Below, piece by piece: positions 15,406 through 24,538 of a stretch of DNA of 64,000 bases. The DNA is from Desulfovibrio aminophilus (GTDB taxonomy: Bacteria > Desulfobacterota > Desulfovibrionia > Desulfovibrionales > Desulfovibrionaceae), in assembly GCF_023660105.1 (NCBI RefSeq), contig NZ_JAMHGA010000044.1:1-64000 (forward strand), read 5' to 3'. The translations under genes and the position numbers were made by a program. The notes below the pieces were generated by a model. It was given only the letters and a program-made list of their open reading frames with translations, ran no database searches and had not been told where the DNA came from. Numbering within the stretch: position 1 is the stretch's first letter; the number at the start of each line of letters is the position of its first letter.

Positions 15406-16243
15406 GATCACCGACGACCTGGGCCGCCAAGTGCGCTTGGCCGCTCCGGCCGAGCGCATCGTGGCCCTCTACGGCGCCTTCAACGAAGTGCTCGACGGCA
15501 TGGGTCTGGCCGAGCGCATCGCGGCCCGCACCCAGGCCGACGAGCTGCCCGCCTCGATCCTGGACCGGCCGATCATCGGCACGCACATGCGGCCCAACGT
15601 GGAGATGATCGTGGCCCTCAAGCCCGACCTCGTGCTCCAGATGGGCGGCCGGGCCGAGGCCGCCGCGCCGTTGCGCGACCTGGAGCGCTTCGGCCTGACC
15701 ACGGCCTTCTTCGAGGCCCGTTCCTTCGCGGAATTCTTCTCCGTGCTCCAGCGCCTGGGTGTCCTCTGCGGCGAACCCGGCCGCGCGGCCACGCTGGAAA
15801 AGTCGTTGCGCTCCCGCCTGGAGGCCGTGGCCCGGGCCGTGGACGGCGACGGACAGCCCACGGTTCTCTTCGAGGTCCGCTATCCGAACCTCCTGGCCGC
15901 CGGGCGCGGCTCCATGGTCGACGACGTGATCCGGGCCGCCGGAGGGGCCAACGCCGTGCCCCTGGAGGACAAGCTGGCCCGGCTCTCCGAGGAGGAGGTC
16001 TTCCGCCTGGACCCGGACGCCTACGTGCTCCAGCGCGGGCCCATGAACCGCAACCCCGTGGCCCCGGCGGAGCGGCCCAACTTCGAGGGCCTGCGCGCCG
16101 TGCGCCAGGGCCGCGTGCTCCTGGTGAACGAGCAGGTCTTCTCCCGGCCCGGCCCGCGCAACGTGGAGGCCGTGGAGACCCTGGCCCGCTTCCTCCACCC
16201 CGGCCGGTTCCAGGACGGCGGCAAGGAAGGCGCGAAGCCATGA
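15290..16243 (+). CDS. BtuF-like periplasmic substrate-binding protein
   Basis: A 317-residue solute-binding protein of the TroA/BtuF fold. It begins with a basic N-terminus, a hydrophobic core (IWLPALVLCLTALPALA) and a signal peptidase I site before GPVEITDDLGRQV. Family features are the ITDDLGRQVRLAAPAERIV opening, VEMIVALKPDLVLQMGG and the C-terminal RVLLVNEQVFSRPGP. The ATG at 15290 is preceded by GGAG and overlaps the ATPase gene by 116 bases; later starts would lose the signal peptide. It delivers corrinoid or chelate to the permease. The stop overlaps cbiL (ATGA). Confidence 0.88.
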   Translation: MKRASSSPATRSWACLRRIWLPALVLCLTALPALAGPVEITDDLGRQVRLAAPAERIVALYGAFNEVLDGMGLAERIAARTQADELPASILDRPIIGTHMRPNVEMIVALKPDLVLQMGGRAEAAAPLRDLERFGLTTAFFEARSFAEFFSVLQRLGVLCGEPGRAATLEKSLRSRLEAVARAVDGDGQPTVLFEVRYPNLLAAGRGSMVDDVIRAAGGANAVPLEDKLARLSEEEVFRLDPDAYVLQRGPMNRNPVAPAERPNFEGLRAVRQGRVLLVNEQVFSRPGPRNVEAVETLARFLHPGRFQDGGKEGAKP

Positions 16244-16950
16244 AGCAGGGCACCCTTTACGGCCTGGGCATCGGCCCGGGCGACCCCGAACTGATGACCC
16301 TCAAGGCCGTGCGCCTGCTGAACCGGGTGGACGTGGTGCTCGGCGCGGCCTCGCCCAAGAACGACGCCTCGCGAGCCTTGGAGATCGCGGCTCCGCACCT
16401 GCCCACCTCGGCCGAAATCCTGCGCCTGGACTTCCCCATGACCCGCGACCGGGCCGTGCAGCAGGCGGCTTGGCGGACCAACGCCGAGAAGACCCGGGCC
16501 GTGCTCGACTCCGGCCGCGACGCGGCCTTCCTGACCCTGGGCGACCCGCTGACCTACAGCACCTTCGGCTACCTCCTGCGCACCCTGGCCGAGACCGGGC
16601 CCATGCCGCCGATGGAGATCGTGCCCGGGATCACCTCCTACCAGGCCGCCGCCGCCCGGGTGGCCCGGCCCCTGATGGAGGCCGAGGAGAGCCTCATCGT
16701 CATCCCCGGGGTCTGTTCGGCGGAAAAACTGGAAAAACTCCTGTCCTGCGCGGACAACGCGGTGATCCTCAAGGCCTACCGCAACCTGCCGGAGATACGA
16801 GAAACACTTTCCCGTCTTGACCTGGCGGGGTCGTCCGTGTTTGTGTCCCGCGTGGGACTTCCGGGCGAGCTGGTCCACGAGGACCTGGACGACGCGCCCG
16901 ACTCCCCCCACTACTTCTCCCTGATCCTGGTGCGGAAACAAAAGACATGA
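16240..16950 (+). CDS. cbiL: Precorrin-2/cobalt-factor II C20-methyltransferase CbiL
   Basis: CbiL methylates C20 of the cobalt-factor II macrocycle with SAM in the anaerobic B12 pathway, directly after the CbiK step. The 236-residue protein has the tetrapyrrole methylase signatures LYGLGIGPGDPELMTLKA, FLTLGDPLTYSTFGYL and EIVPGITSYQAAAAR. Stop/start overlaps on both sides (with the binding protein and with the second cbiK) show tight coupling. Other cbi genes are not in this window. Confidence 0.93.
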   Translation: MKQGTLYGLGIGPGDPELMTLKAVRLLNRVDVVLGAASPKNDASRALEIAAPHLPTSAEILRLDFPMTRDRAVQQAAWRTNAEKTRAVLDSGRDAAFLTLGDPLTYSTFGYLLRTLAETGPMPPMEIVPGITSYQAAAARVARPLMEAEESLIVIPGVCSAEKLEKLLSCADNAVILKAYRNLPEIRETLSRLDLAGSSVFVSRVGLPGELVHEDLDDAPDSPHYFSLILVRKQKT

Positions 16951-17720
16951 GCCTGGCCATCCTGCTGGCGGCTTACGGCTCCCGGCAGGCCGGGGCCAGG
17001 GCCGCCGTCGAACACCTCCGCGAACGCGTGCGCGCGGCCTACCCGGACGCGGCCTGCGCCGTGGCCTACACTTCGCGCGCCGTGCGCCGCCACCTGAACC
17101 GCGACGGCCAGGAGGCGGACTCCGTGCCTGCGGCCCTGGACAAGCTCCGGGACCAGGGCTTCCGGCGCGTGGCCGTGCTCTCCCTGCACATCGTGCCCGG
17201 CGAGGAATACTCGGGTGTGGCCGAGGCCGCGTCCGCCGTCCCGGACCTGCGCGTGGAGCTGGGCGGCCCGCTCATGTCCCAGGAGACCGACGTGGAGCGC
17301 GTGGCCGACATCCTGGCGGCCCACTTCCCGGCGGGCGGCCGGGGCGAGGCCGTGCTCTTCATGGGCCACGGCGGAGCCCACCCGGGCAACGCCCTCTACC
17401 TGCGCCTGGACGAGGCCCTGCGCCGCCGCGACCCGGGCCTGCACCTGGGCCTGCTGGAGTCCGAGCCGGGCATCGAGGCGTTGCGCGACCGGCTCCTGGC
17501 CCAGGGCGCGCGCTCGGTCCTGCTCCTGCCCTTCCTCTTCGGGGCCGGCTACCACGCGGTCCAGGACCTGGCCGGGGACGGCCCGGACTCCTGGCGCGGC
17601 CATCTCACCCGGGCGGGCCTGGACTGCCGCGTGGAGCTCAAGGCCGCGGGCGACTACCCGGAGCTGGTGGACCTCTGGCTGGCGCACCTGCGCCGGGCCG
17701 TGGACCGGCTGGCGGCCTGA
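16947..17720 (+). CDS. cbiK: Sirohydrochlorin cobaltochelatase CbiK, cytoplasmic form
   Basis: A second CbiK-like chelatase of 257 residues without a signal peptide, starting MSLAILLAAYGSRQAG. Shared motifs with the secreted form are SLHIVPGEEYSG, LFMGHGGAHPGNALY and FLFGAGYHAVQDLAGDG; the second histidine of the GDHAHND motif in the secreted form is replaced here (GYHAVQD). It is the likely enzyme for cobalt insertion in B12 synthesis, next to cbiL. Sequence identity between the two copies is low apart from motifs, so the pair is old and specialised, not a recent duplication. Confidence 0.9.
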   Translation: MSLAILLAAYGSRQAGARAAVEHLRERVRAAYPDAACAVAYTSRAVRRHLNRDGQEADSVPAALDKLRDQGFRRVAVLSLHIVPGEEYSGVAEAASAVPDLRVELGGPLMSQETDVERVADILAAHFPAGGRGEAVLFMGHGGAHPGNALYLRLDEALRRRDPGLHLGLLESEPGIEALRDRLLAQGARSVLLLPFLFGAGYHAVQDLAGDGPDSWRGHLTRAGLDCRVELKAAGDYPELVDLWLAHLRRAVDRLAA

Positions 17721-17791
17721 ACCCTCCCGGCATTTACAGTTCGCGCCCCATGGGCTAGGTGTCGGATCACGGCGCGAACGCCCCTTCATCC

Positions 17792-19339
17792 ATGAGCGAC
17801 ACCATCCGCGTACAGACCTCCGACGGCCGCGAACTGACGGTCCGACCCGATCCGGCCCTGAGTCTGGCCCAGGCCCTGTTCCTGGCCGGGCCCTTCCGGG
17901 GCCTGCCGCTGTGCTCCGGCCTGGGGCGCTGCGGCCTGTGCCGGGTGCGCTTCCTGGCCGACGCGCCGCCCGTGCTGGCCGCCGAGGAAAAACGTCTCTC
18001 CGCCGAGGAGCTGGCCCAGGGCTGGCGGCTCTCCTGCCTCCGCCCGGCCGCGCCCTGCTCCCTGGCCCTGCCCGAACCCCGGCAAGAGAAGCCCCGCGCC
18101 ACGGCCTTCACCGCCGGGCCCGGCCCCCTCTCCCTGGCCGTGGACCTGGGCACCACCTCCCTGCACTGGGCCGCCCTGGCCGAAGGCCGCGTCGCGGCCC
18201 GGGGCCGGGGACTGAATCCCCAGATGGGCCTGGGCTCGGAGGTCATGTCCCGGCTGGCCTTCGCGGCCCGTCCCGAGGGCGCGGCCGTGCTGCGCGACCT
18301 CGTGCTGGAACGCCTGCGGGAGATCATCTGGAACCTGCCCGCGCGGCCGGAGTCCCTGGTGGTGGCGGGCAACCCGGCCATGACCCTGATCCTGCTCGGC
18401 CTGGACGCCAAGGGCCTGCGCGGCGCGCCCTACCGCCTGGACTACGCGGGCGGCGACGTGCGCGAACTGGCCCCGGACCTGCCCCCGGCCTTCATCCCGC
18501 CGCTCTTCGCGCCCTTCGTGGGCGGCGACCTGAGCGCCGGGCTGGCGGCCCTCATGCTGGCCCCGGGCGCGGCCCCCGAGTATCCCTTTCTCCTGGCCGA
18601 CCTGGGCACCAACGGCGAGTTCGTCCTGGCCCTCTCGCCCGATGAACTGCTCTGCGCCAGCGTGCCCCTGGGTCCGGCCCTGGAGGGCGTTGGGCTGCGC
18701 TTCGGCCGCACGGCCGGGCCCGGCGCGGTGGAGGTCTTCGACCTCGGACCGGCGGGCCTCGCGCCGCGCCGCATTGGCGGCGACGCGCCCGGCGAGCCCG
18801 GACTCACCGGCCCGGCCTACCTCTCCCTGGTCTCCATCCTCCTGGCCAACGGCCTGCTGGACGCCTCCGGCCGCTTCACCCGGGGCGACACGCCCCTGGC
18901 GCGCAAGATCGGCCAGGGCCTTGGTCGCGAGGCCGGAGAACCGGCGCTGCACGTCCTCCCAGGCCTGTTCCTGGCGGCCTCGGACGTGGAGGAAATCCTC
19001 AAGCTCAAGGCCGCCTTCAACCTGGCCTTCTCCCGGCTCCTGGCCGAGGCCGGGCTCACGGCCACGGCCCTGGCCGCCGTGCACCTGGCCGGGGCCGTGG
19101 CCGAGCACGCCCGGCCCGCGGACCTGGAGCGCCTGGGCTTCCTGCCCCCCGGACTCCTGCCGCGCGTGCACGTGGCCGGAAACACCTCCCTGGCCGGAGC
19201 CGAGCTCCTGGCCGTGGACGCGGACGCACGCCGCGCCGTGCTGGACCTGCCCCGGGCCGTCCGGGCCATCGACCTGACCAATGAACCCGGCTTCGACGCC
19301 CGCTACCTGGAGCGCATGACCTTCCGCCATGTTTCCTGA
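17792..19339 (+). CDS. RACo-like protein: 2Fe-2S ferredoxin plus ASKHA (DUF4445) domain
   Basis: A 515-residue protein. Residues 1-90 are a 2Fe-2S ferredoxin domain with C41, C47, C50 and C82. From about residue 110 there is a hexokinase/actin-type fold: LAVDLGTTSLHWAAL (phosphate 1), LVVAGNPAMTLILLG, LLADLGTNGEFVLAL (phosphate 2), and a C-terminal VHVAGNTSLAGAELLA. RACo proteins use ATP to reduce inactive Co(II) corrinoid proteins. The neighbouring B12 operon fits, but no methyltransferase or corrinoid protein gene is in the window, so the partner is unknown. ATG 17792 was chosen over the upstream GTG at 17759. Confidence 0.85.
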   Translation: MSDTIRVQTSDGRELTVRPDPALSLAQALFLAGPFRGLPLCSGLGRCGLCRVRFLADAPPVLAAEEKRLSAEELAQGWRLSCLRPAAPCSLALPEPRQEKPRATAFTAGPGPLSLAVDLGTTSLHWAALAEGRVAARGRGLNPQMGLGSEVMSRLAFAARPEGAAVLRDLVLERLREIIWNLPARPESLVVAGNPAMTLILLGLDAKGLRGAPYRLDYAGGDVRELAPDLPPAFIPPLFAPFVGGDLSAGLAALMLAPGAAPEYPFLLADLGTNGEFVLALSPDELLCASVPLGPALEGVGLRFGRTAGPGAVEVFDLGPAGLAPRRIGGDAPGEPGLTGPAYLSLVSILLANGLLDASGRFTRGDTPLARKIGQGLGREAGEPALHVLPGLFLAASDVEEILKLKAAFNLAFSRLLAEAGLTATALAAVHLAGAVAEHARPADLERLGFLPPGLLPRVHVAGNTSLAGAELLAVDADARRAVLDLPRAVRAIDLTNEPGFDARYLERMTFRHVS

Positions 19340-20456
19340 AAATCTCTTCCCCCCCCTGCCCGTCGCCACCCGCAAGGATCTGGCGGACCTGGGCCCGGCC
19401 CTGGACGCGGTCCTGCCGCTGAAGGCCCGCCACCGCGCGGACCTGCCCGGCAACATCCGCATGCTCTCCGCCCTGCTCACCGAGGACCGCGACGACCTGG
19501 GCCGCGACTACATGGGCGACCCGCGCACCCTCTCGGCCTACCTGCGCTACTTCCTGCCCTGGAACCTCTACCGCCTGGGCCGCCTGTTCACCGGGCTCTC
19601 CCTGGACCTGCCCGAGGGGGCCACCCTGGTGGACTACGGCTCCGGCCCGCTCACCGCGCCCCTGGCCCTCTGGCTCGCGCGGCCCGAACTGCGCTCCCGG
19701 CGGCTGAACGTAGTCTGCGTGGACCGCACGCCCAAGCCCATGCGCGCGGGCCTGGACCTGCTGCGCCACCTGGCCGGGGGCGAGCCGCCCTGGAAGATCA
19801 CCCTGGTCAAGGGCGCGCTCGGCATGCACCTGCGCGAGCGGGCCGACCTGCTCGTGCTGGCCAACACCCTCAACGAGCTGGCCTGGACCCGCCGCCCGGA
19901 CCTGGAGGAAGACGCCGCGCGCCTGGCGGCCACCCTGCAGAAGGGGCTGACTCCGGGCGGCCGCGCGCTCCTGGTGGAGCCGGGCACGCGCGGCGCGGGC
20001 CGGGCGCTCTCGGCCCTGCGCGGGGCCTGCCTGGAGCTGGGCCTGCATCCCCAGGCCCCCTGCCCGCACCTGCGGCGCTGCCCCATGCCCGGCCGCGAGC
20101 CCGCGCCCTGGTGCCACTTCAACTTCGACACCGCCGGAGCGCCGGAATGGCTGGCCAGGCTCACGGCCAAGGCCGACCTGACCAAGCGCAACCTCTCGCT
20201 CTCGTTCCTCCTCCTGGCCCAGGGCTTCGAGCCCGAGCCGAACCGCGTGCGCGGCGTGTCCGAGGCCTTCGACCTGCCGGGCGGCTTCCGGGGCCAATAT
20301 GCCTGCTCGTCCCTGGGCCTGACCCTGCTGCGCTTCCCGGCCGGGGCGCGCGGCCTGCCGCCGGGCATGGGCATCACGGCCGAACTGCCGGAGCAGCCCG
20401 AGCGCGACCGCAAGTCCGGGGCCGCGATCCTGTCCCTGCCGGGGGCCCGGCCGTGA
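19329..20456 (+). CDS. Rsm22-like methyltransferase with cysteine cluster
   Basis: A 375-residue protein of the Rsm22 (METTL17-like) family. A Rossmann core is visible at ATLVDYGSGPLTAPLALWLA (about 100-119), with NTLNELAW and LVEPGTRGAGRAL later. A CPHLRRCPMPG...WCHF cluster follows at roughly residues 247-265; in mitochondrial METTL17 an equivalent cluster binds iron-sulfur. The mitochondrial relatives act in small ribosomal subunit assembly. The bacterial substrate is not established. The gene overlaps the previous one by 11 bases and lipB by 4, and its placement before lipB/lipA may reflect shared Fe-S dependence. Confidence 0.8.
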   Translation: MFPENLFPPLPVATRKDLADLGPALDAVLPLKARHRADLPGNIRMLSALLTEDRDDLGRDYMGDPRTLSAYLRYFLPWNLYRLGRLFTGLSLDLPEGATLVDYGSGPLTAPLALWLARPELRSRRLNVVCVDRTPKPMRAGLDLLRHLAGGEPPWKITLVKGALGMHLRERADLLVLANTLNELAWTRRPDLEEDAARLAATLQKGLTPGGRALLVEPGTRGAGRALSALRGACLELGLHPQAPCPHLRRCPMPGREPAPWCHFNFDTAGAPEWLARLTAKADLTKRNLSLSFLLLAQGFEPEPNRVRGVSEAFDLPGGFRGQYACSSLGLTLLRFPAGARGLPPGMGITAELPEQPERDRKSGAAILSLPGARP

Positions 20457-21109
20457 GGATCGTCGATCTCGGGCTCATCGGCCACGCCGAGGCCGAGGCC
20501 CTGCAACTGGAAACGCTCGACGCCGTGCGCGGGGAGCGCGAGGAGAACACCCTCTTTCTCTTGGAGCACCCGCCGGTGATCACCCTGGGACGCCAGGGCG
20601 GCCTGGAGAACCTGCACGCGCCCGAGGCCTTTCTGAAGGAACGCGGCATCACGCTCTCCAAGACCGGACGCGGCGGCAACATCACCTGCCACTTTCCGGG
20701 CCAGCTCGTGGGCTATCCGGTCTTCCGCGTGGAGCGCCGCCCGGGCGGCATCCGGGCCTTCTTCAACGACATGGAGGAGGCCGTGATCCGCGTCTGCCGG
20801 GACTTCGGCGTGGACGCCGGGCGCTGGGAAGGCCGCCCCGGGGTCTGGGTCGGGGAGCGGAAAATCTGTTCCATGGGCATCGGGGTCAAGCACTGGGTCA
20901 CGTTCCACGGGCTGGCCCTGAACGTGGGCCCCGACCTCTCCCTGTTCGATCTCATCACCCTCTGCGGACTGTCCGGGGCCCGGCCCACATCGCTGGCCCT
21001 GGAATCCGGCCGCGGCATCGACATGAAGGACGTCAAGGATGCACTCTCGCGACACTTCCTGGGACTCTTCCCGGATTCCGCCGTGGCTGCGCGTCAGCCT
21101 GCCGCGTGA
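20453..21109 (+). CDS. lipB: Octanoyltransferase LipB
   Basis: LipB moves octanoate from acyl carrier protein to lipoyl domains, the first step of protein lipoylation. The 218-residue protein starts at a GTG overlapping the Rsm22-like stop. It shows LLEHPPVITLGRQ, the RGGNITCHFPGQLVGYP motif (H80), K137 in GERKIC, and the catalytic C171 in LITLCGLSG. The C-terminus overlaps the lipA start by 71 bases in another frame. A long upstream extension of the frame to 20111 is a shadow. Confidence 0.95.
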   Translation: MRIVDLGLIGHAEAEALQLETLDAVRGEREENTLFLLEHPPVITLGRQGGLENLHAPEAFLKERGITLSKTGRGGNITCHFPGQLVGYPVFRVERRPGGIRAFFNDMEEAVIRVCRDFGVDAGRWEGRPGVWVGERKICSMGIGVKHWVTFHGLALNVGPDLSLFDLITLCGLSGARPTSLALESGRGIDMKDVKDALSRHFLGLFPDSAVAARQPAA

Positions 21110-21920
21110 CCCGGCCTTCGCCGCCACCGAGGCCCTGACCCGCGACCTGAACCTGCACACGGTCTGCACCGGGGCCAAGTGCCCGAACAAGTGGGAGTGC
21201 TACTCCCGCCGCGTGGCCACGTTCCTCGTGCTGGGCGCGGTGTGCACGCGCAACTGCGCCTTCTGCAACATCCACCCCGGCCGCGCGGAGCCCCCGGACC
21301 AGGACGAGCCGCGCCGCGTGGCCGAGGCCGTGGCCCGGCTGGGCCTGGCCTACGCCGTGGTCACCTCCGTGACCCGCGACGACCTGCCCGACGGCGGGGC
21401 CGGGCACTTCGCGGCCGTGATCCGCTCCATCCGGGAACGCAATCCGGGCTGCGCCGTGGAGGTGCTCATCCCGGACTTCAAGGGCGACGAGGCCGCCCTG
21501 CGCGTGGTGCTCGACGCCGCGCCGGACGTGCTGAACCACAACGTGGAGACCGTGCCGGGACTCTATCCGCGCATCCGGCCCCAGGCCCGCTACGAGCGCA
21601 GCCTGGAGCTTTTGCGCAACTCCAAGGCGGCGGCCCCGGCCATCCCGACCAAGAGCGGGCTCATGCTCGGCCTGGGCGAGGAGATGGAGGACGTGCGGCG
21701 GGTGCTGGCGGACATGGCGGGCGTGGGCTGCGACATGATCACCGTGGGTCAGTACATGCGGCCCAGCCGGGAGCATCCGGTGGTGGTCCGCTGGGTCCAC
21801 CCGGACGAATTCGAGGAGCTGGCGGAATACGGCCGAGGCCTCGGCGTGCGGCACATGTTCTGCGGCCCGCGCGTGCGCTCCAGCTACCACGCCGCCGAGG
21901 CGGCCCGGGAGATGGGCTGA
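21039..21920 (+). CDS. lipA: Lipoyl synthase LipA
   Basis: LipA is a radical SAM enzyme that inserts two sulfurs into the octanoyl chain. In its 293 residues C43, C48 and C54 (CTGAKCPNKWEC) bind the auxiliary cluster, C69, C73 and C76 (CTRNCAFC) the radical SAM cluster, and the C-terminal RSSYHA serine is present. The start at 21039 gives a normal N-terminus and overlaps lipB by 71 bases. It ends one base before the converging recJ stop, with no obvious terminator between. Confidence 0.97.
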   Translation: MHSRDTSWDSSRIPPWLRVSLPRDPAFAATEALTRDLNLHTVCTGAKCPNKWECYSRRVATFLVLGAVCTRNCAFCNIHPGRAEPPDQDEPRRVAEAVARLGLAYAVVTSVTRDDLPDGGAGHFAAVIRSIRERNPGCAVEVLIPDFKGDEAALRVVLDAAPDVLNHNVETVPGLYPRIRPQARYERSLELLRNSKAAAPAIPTKSGLMLGLGEEMEDVRRVLADMAGVGCDMITVGQYMRPSREHPVVVRWVHPDEFEELAEYGRGLGVRHMFCGPRVRSSYHAAEAAREMG

Positions 21921-21921
21921 C

Positions 21922-23628
21922 CTACTCGCACCAGTCGCGGAGGTGCAGCTCGATGCGCGGGACGCCGTCCCAGTCGTCGATGCCCGGGGAATAGGCGAAG
22001 CGCATGGTCCGGCCGATCACGGCCGGGGTGAGGTTGGCGGCCTGCCGCCAGGCCTTCCCGGAGAGCGTGGCCCGGGCCTCGGCGTCCACCAAGGTCAGCT
22101 TCACGTGGTCCTTGCCGAACACGCGGCGGTCCTTGACGATCACCGGCGGGGACTGGAACACCGGCTCGGGGTTGCCGACCCCGAAGGGCTGGAGCAACTC
22201 CAGTTCCTTGAGCAGCACGTGGCTGATCTCGCCGAAATTCAGTTCGCGGTCGAGCTTGAGCACCGGCCGCAGGGCCCGTTCGCCCACCTGCGCGAGCACG
22301 GCGGCGTGGAACCGCTCGCGCAGGGCGTCCAGGTTCTCCGGGGCCAGGGAGAGCCCGGCGGCCTGGCGGTGCCCGCCGAATCCCAACAGGATGTCCGAAA
22401 AACTCCGCAGCCCGGCGTGCAGGTCGAACTCGTCCACGCTCCGGCCCGAGCCCTTGAGCTTCTCGCCCTCGCTGCAGAGAATGAGCGTGGGCAGATAGAA
22501 TTCCTCCACCACCCGCGAGGCCACGATGCCGATGACCCCGGGGTGCCAGTGGGCCCCGAAGAGCGCCAGCCCGCGCAGGCCGGGCCGCGCGGCCAACAGT
22601 TCCCGGGCCTGGGCCAGGGCCTCCTGCTGGATGGACTCCTCCTCGCGGCGGCGCTCGACGTTCAAGGCGTTCAGCTCCAGGGCCAGGGGCTTGGCCGTAT
22701 CCTCGTCCGGGGCCAGGAGCAGGTCCAGAGCCTTGCCCGGGTCACCCAGCCGCCCGGCGGCGTTGATCCGGGGCGCGAGGCCGAAGCCGATCTGCCCGGC
22801 CCCCAACTCGGCGTGGCGGTCATAACCGCTGGCCGCCTTGAGCGCCGCAATGCCCGGCCGCCTCGCCTCCTTGATGAGCAGCAGCCCGTTCTTGACCAGG
22901 ATGCGGTTCTGGCCCGTGAGCGGCACCACGTCGGCCACGGTGCCCAGGGCCACCAAGTCCAGGAAGCGGCGCATATCCAGCGGCGCGCCGGGCAGCAGTT
23001 TGTTCAGGGCCACGGCGAGCATGAAGGCCACGCCCACCCCGGCGAGGTCCGCGAAGGGGCCCTCGGCCGCGAGCCGGGGATTGCAGACCGCCTCGGCCTC
23101 CGGCAGGGTTTCGCCCGGCAGGTGGTGGTCCGAGACGATCATGGCCAGGCCCAGGGCGCGGGCCCGCTCCACGGCCGCGTGGTCCGAGACCCCGCAGTCC
23201 ACGGTGAGCACCACGCCCACGCCCTCGGCGGCCAGCGTCTCCATGCCCGCCGCGTTCAGGCCGTAGCCCTCCCGGAGCCGGTTGGGCAGGTAGGGGCGCG
23301 GCGCGAAGCCCTTCAGGGTCAGAAATTCCGTCATGAGCGCCGTGGAGGTGATCCCGTCCACGTCGTAGTCGCCCCAGATGGCGGGCTTGCGTCCCTCGCC
23401 CAGGGCCCGGGCCAGGGACTCGGCGGCCGGGGTCAGGCCGGGGATGCACGCCGGGTCGGCCATATGCCGCAGCCCCGGAGAGAGGAAGCGGTCCATCTCG
23501 CCGACTTCGCGCAGACCGCGCGTCCAAAGAATCCCGGCGGTCACGGCCGAGACGCCCAGGGCCTCGCCCAATTCGGCCACGGAGGCCGGGGGCGTTTCCT
23601 CGCTGCGGGGTTTCCAGAGGCAGGGCAT
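21922..23628 (-). CDS. recJ: Single-stranded-DNA-specific exonuclease RecJ
   Basis: RecJ degrades single-stranded DNA 5' to 3' in recombination and mismatch repair. The 568-residue protein has DHH family motifs: WGDYDVDGITSTALM (residues 85-99), LTVDCGVSDHAA, IVSDHHLPGE and later GFGGHRQAAGLSL (DHHA1). It is the last gene of the long minus-strand run. The ATG at 23628 follows the HDOD gene by 19 bases. Confidence 0.95.
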   Translation of the reverse strand: MPCLWKPRSEETPPASVAELGEALGVSAVTAGILWTRGLREVGEMDRFLSPGLRHMADPACIPGLTPAAESLARALGEGRKPAIWGDYDVDGITSTALMTEFLTLKGFAPRPYLPNRLREGYGLNAAGMETLAAEGVGVVLTVDCGVSDHAAVERARALGLAMIVSDHHLPGETLPEAEAVCNPRLAAEGPFADLAGVGVAFMLAVALNKLLPGAPLDMRRFLDLVALGTVADVVPLTGQNRILVKNGLLLIKEARRPGIAALKAASGYDRHAELGAGQIGFGLAPRINAAGRLGDPGKALDLLLAPDEDTAKPLALELNALNVERRREEESIQQEALAQARELLAARPGLRGLALFGAHWHPGVIGIVASRVVEEFYLPTLILCSEGEKLKGSGRSVDEFDLHAGLRSFSDILLGFGGHRQAAGLSLAPENLDALRERFHAAVLAQVGERALRPVLKLDRELNFGEISHVLLKELELLQPFGVGNPEPVFQSPPVIVKDRRVFGKDHVKLTLVDAEARATLSGKAWRQAANLTPAVIGRTMRFAYSPGIDDWDGVPRIELHLRDWCE

Positions 23629-23647
23629 GTGTCGCGCGCCGCCCCGC

Positions 23648-24508
23648 TCAGACCAGATTCTGGACGAACTGGTCCACGGACTCGTCGGCCAGGATGGCGG
23701 CGGCCTGGGCCCGGACCTCGTCCAGGGACAGACCCAGGGCCTCGGACAGGCCGTAGCCGGGCATGGCCTGGGGATCGGCCGGATCGGCGGCCTCGTGGAT
23801 CAGGGCGTCGGCCAGGGCCAGAAGCGCGGCCTCGTGGCCCGACACCGGGGCCAGCTCCGGGGCATGGTGCCAGTTCACCGGCTCCACGATCTCGGCGGGC
23901 AGGTCCCAGGAGCCCAGGACCAGGGCCCCGATCACCCCGTGGTCCACGCCCCAGTAGTCGTTCTCTGCCTGGGCCTCGGTGACGTTGCGTTCGCGCGCCA
24001 GGGCGAGGACCTCCACCGCAACCTCGGGCCGGAACATGGCCACGATGAGCTTGCCCAGGTCGTGCAGAAGCCCGGCGGTGAAGAGCTGGTCCGGGTCCAT
24101 GTCGCCCACGGCGCGGGCCAGGTCGCGGCTCAGGCAGGCCACCCGGAACTGGTGCCGCCAATAGGCGTCCAGGTCGAATTCCTTGGGCACCGGACGCTTG
24201 CGGCCCAGGGCGCGGATGCCGATGGCCAGGACGATGTTGCGGATCTCGCGCATGCCCAGGACCGTGGCCGCCCGCTGCACCGTGGTCACCTGGGCCTGGA
24301 GGCCGTAGAAGGCGGAGTTGGCCATGGCCAGGAGCTTGGCCGTGAGGCCCTGGTCCTTGGCGATGGTTTCGGCGATCTCGTGCATGGAGGCCAGGGCCCC
24401 CTCGCCGGTCTGCATGAAGAGCTTCTGCAGGAGCACCGGGGAGAACGGCAGGTCGTTGCGCACGCCGGGCAACTCGGCCAGGAACTTCTGGGCGGTCTCA
24501 TGCGTCAT
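23648..24508 (-). CDS. HDOD domain protein
   Basis: A 286-residue protein consisting almost wholly of an HDOD domain, the HD-related output module of bacterial signalling. Recognisable parts are LPFSPVLLQKLFMQTGEG, LAMANSAFYGLQAQVTTVQRA and FTAGLLHDLGKLIVAMF. A conserved HD-like HDLGK is present but HDOD proteins are often not active phosphohydrolases. It has no receiver or other sensor domain, so its input is unknown. It lies between pyrF and recJ in a housekeeping run. Confidence 0.87.
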   Translation of the reverse strand: MTHETAQKFLAELPGVRNDLPFSPVLLQKLFMQTGEGALASMHEIAETIAKDQGLTAKLLAMANSAFYGLQAQVTTVQRAATVLGMREIRNIVLAIGIRALGRKRPVPKEFDLDAYWRHQFRVACLSRDLARAVGDMDPDQLFTAGLLHDLGKLIVAMFRPEVAVEVLALARERNVTEAQAENDYWGVDHGVIGALVLGSWDLPAEIVEPVNWHHAPELAPVSGHEAALLALADALIHEAADPADPQAMPGYGLSEALGLSLDEVRAQAAAILADESVDQFVQNLV

Positions 24509-24538
24509 GGCGTCTCCTCGGCGTCCCGGTTCCGGCCG

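Noticed and set aside
12681-17720. The two cbiK genes as a recent tandem duplication
   Set aside because: Only short metal-binding motifs are shared; lengths, signal peptide and one of the histidine motifs differ, so they are ancient paralogues.
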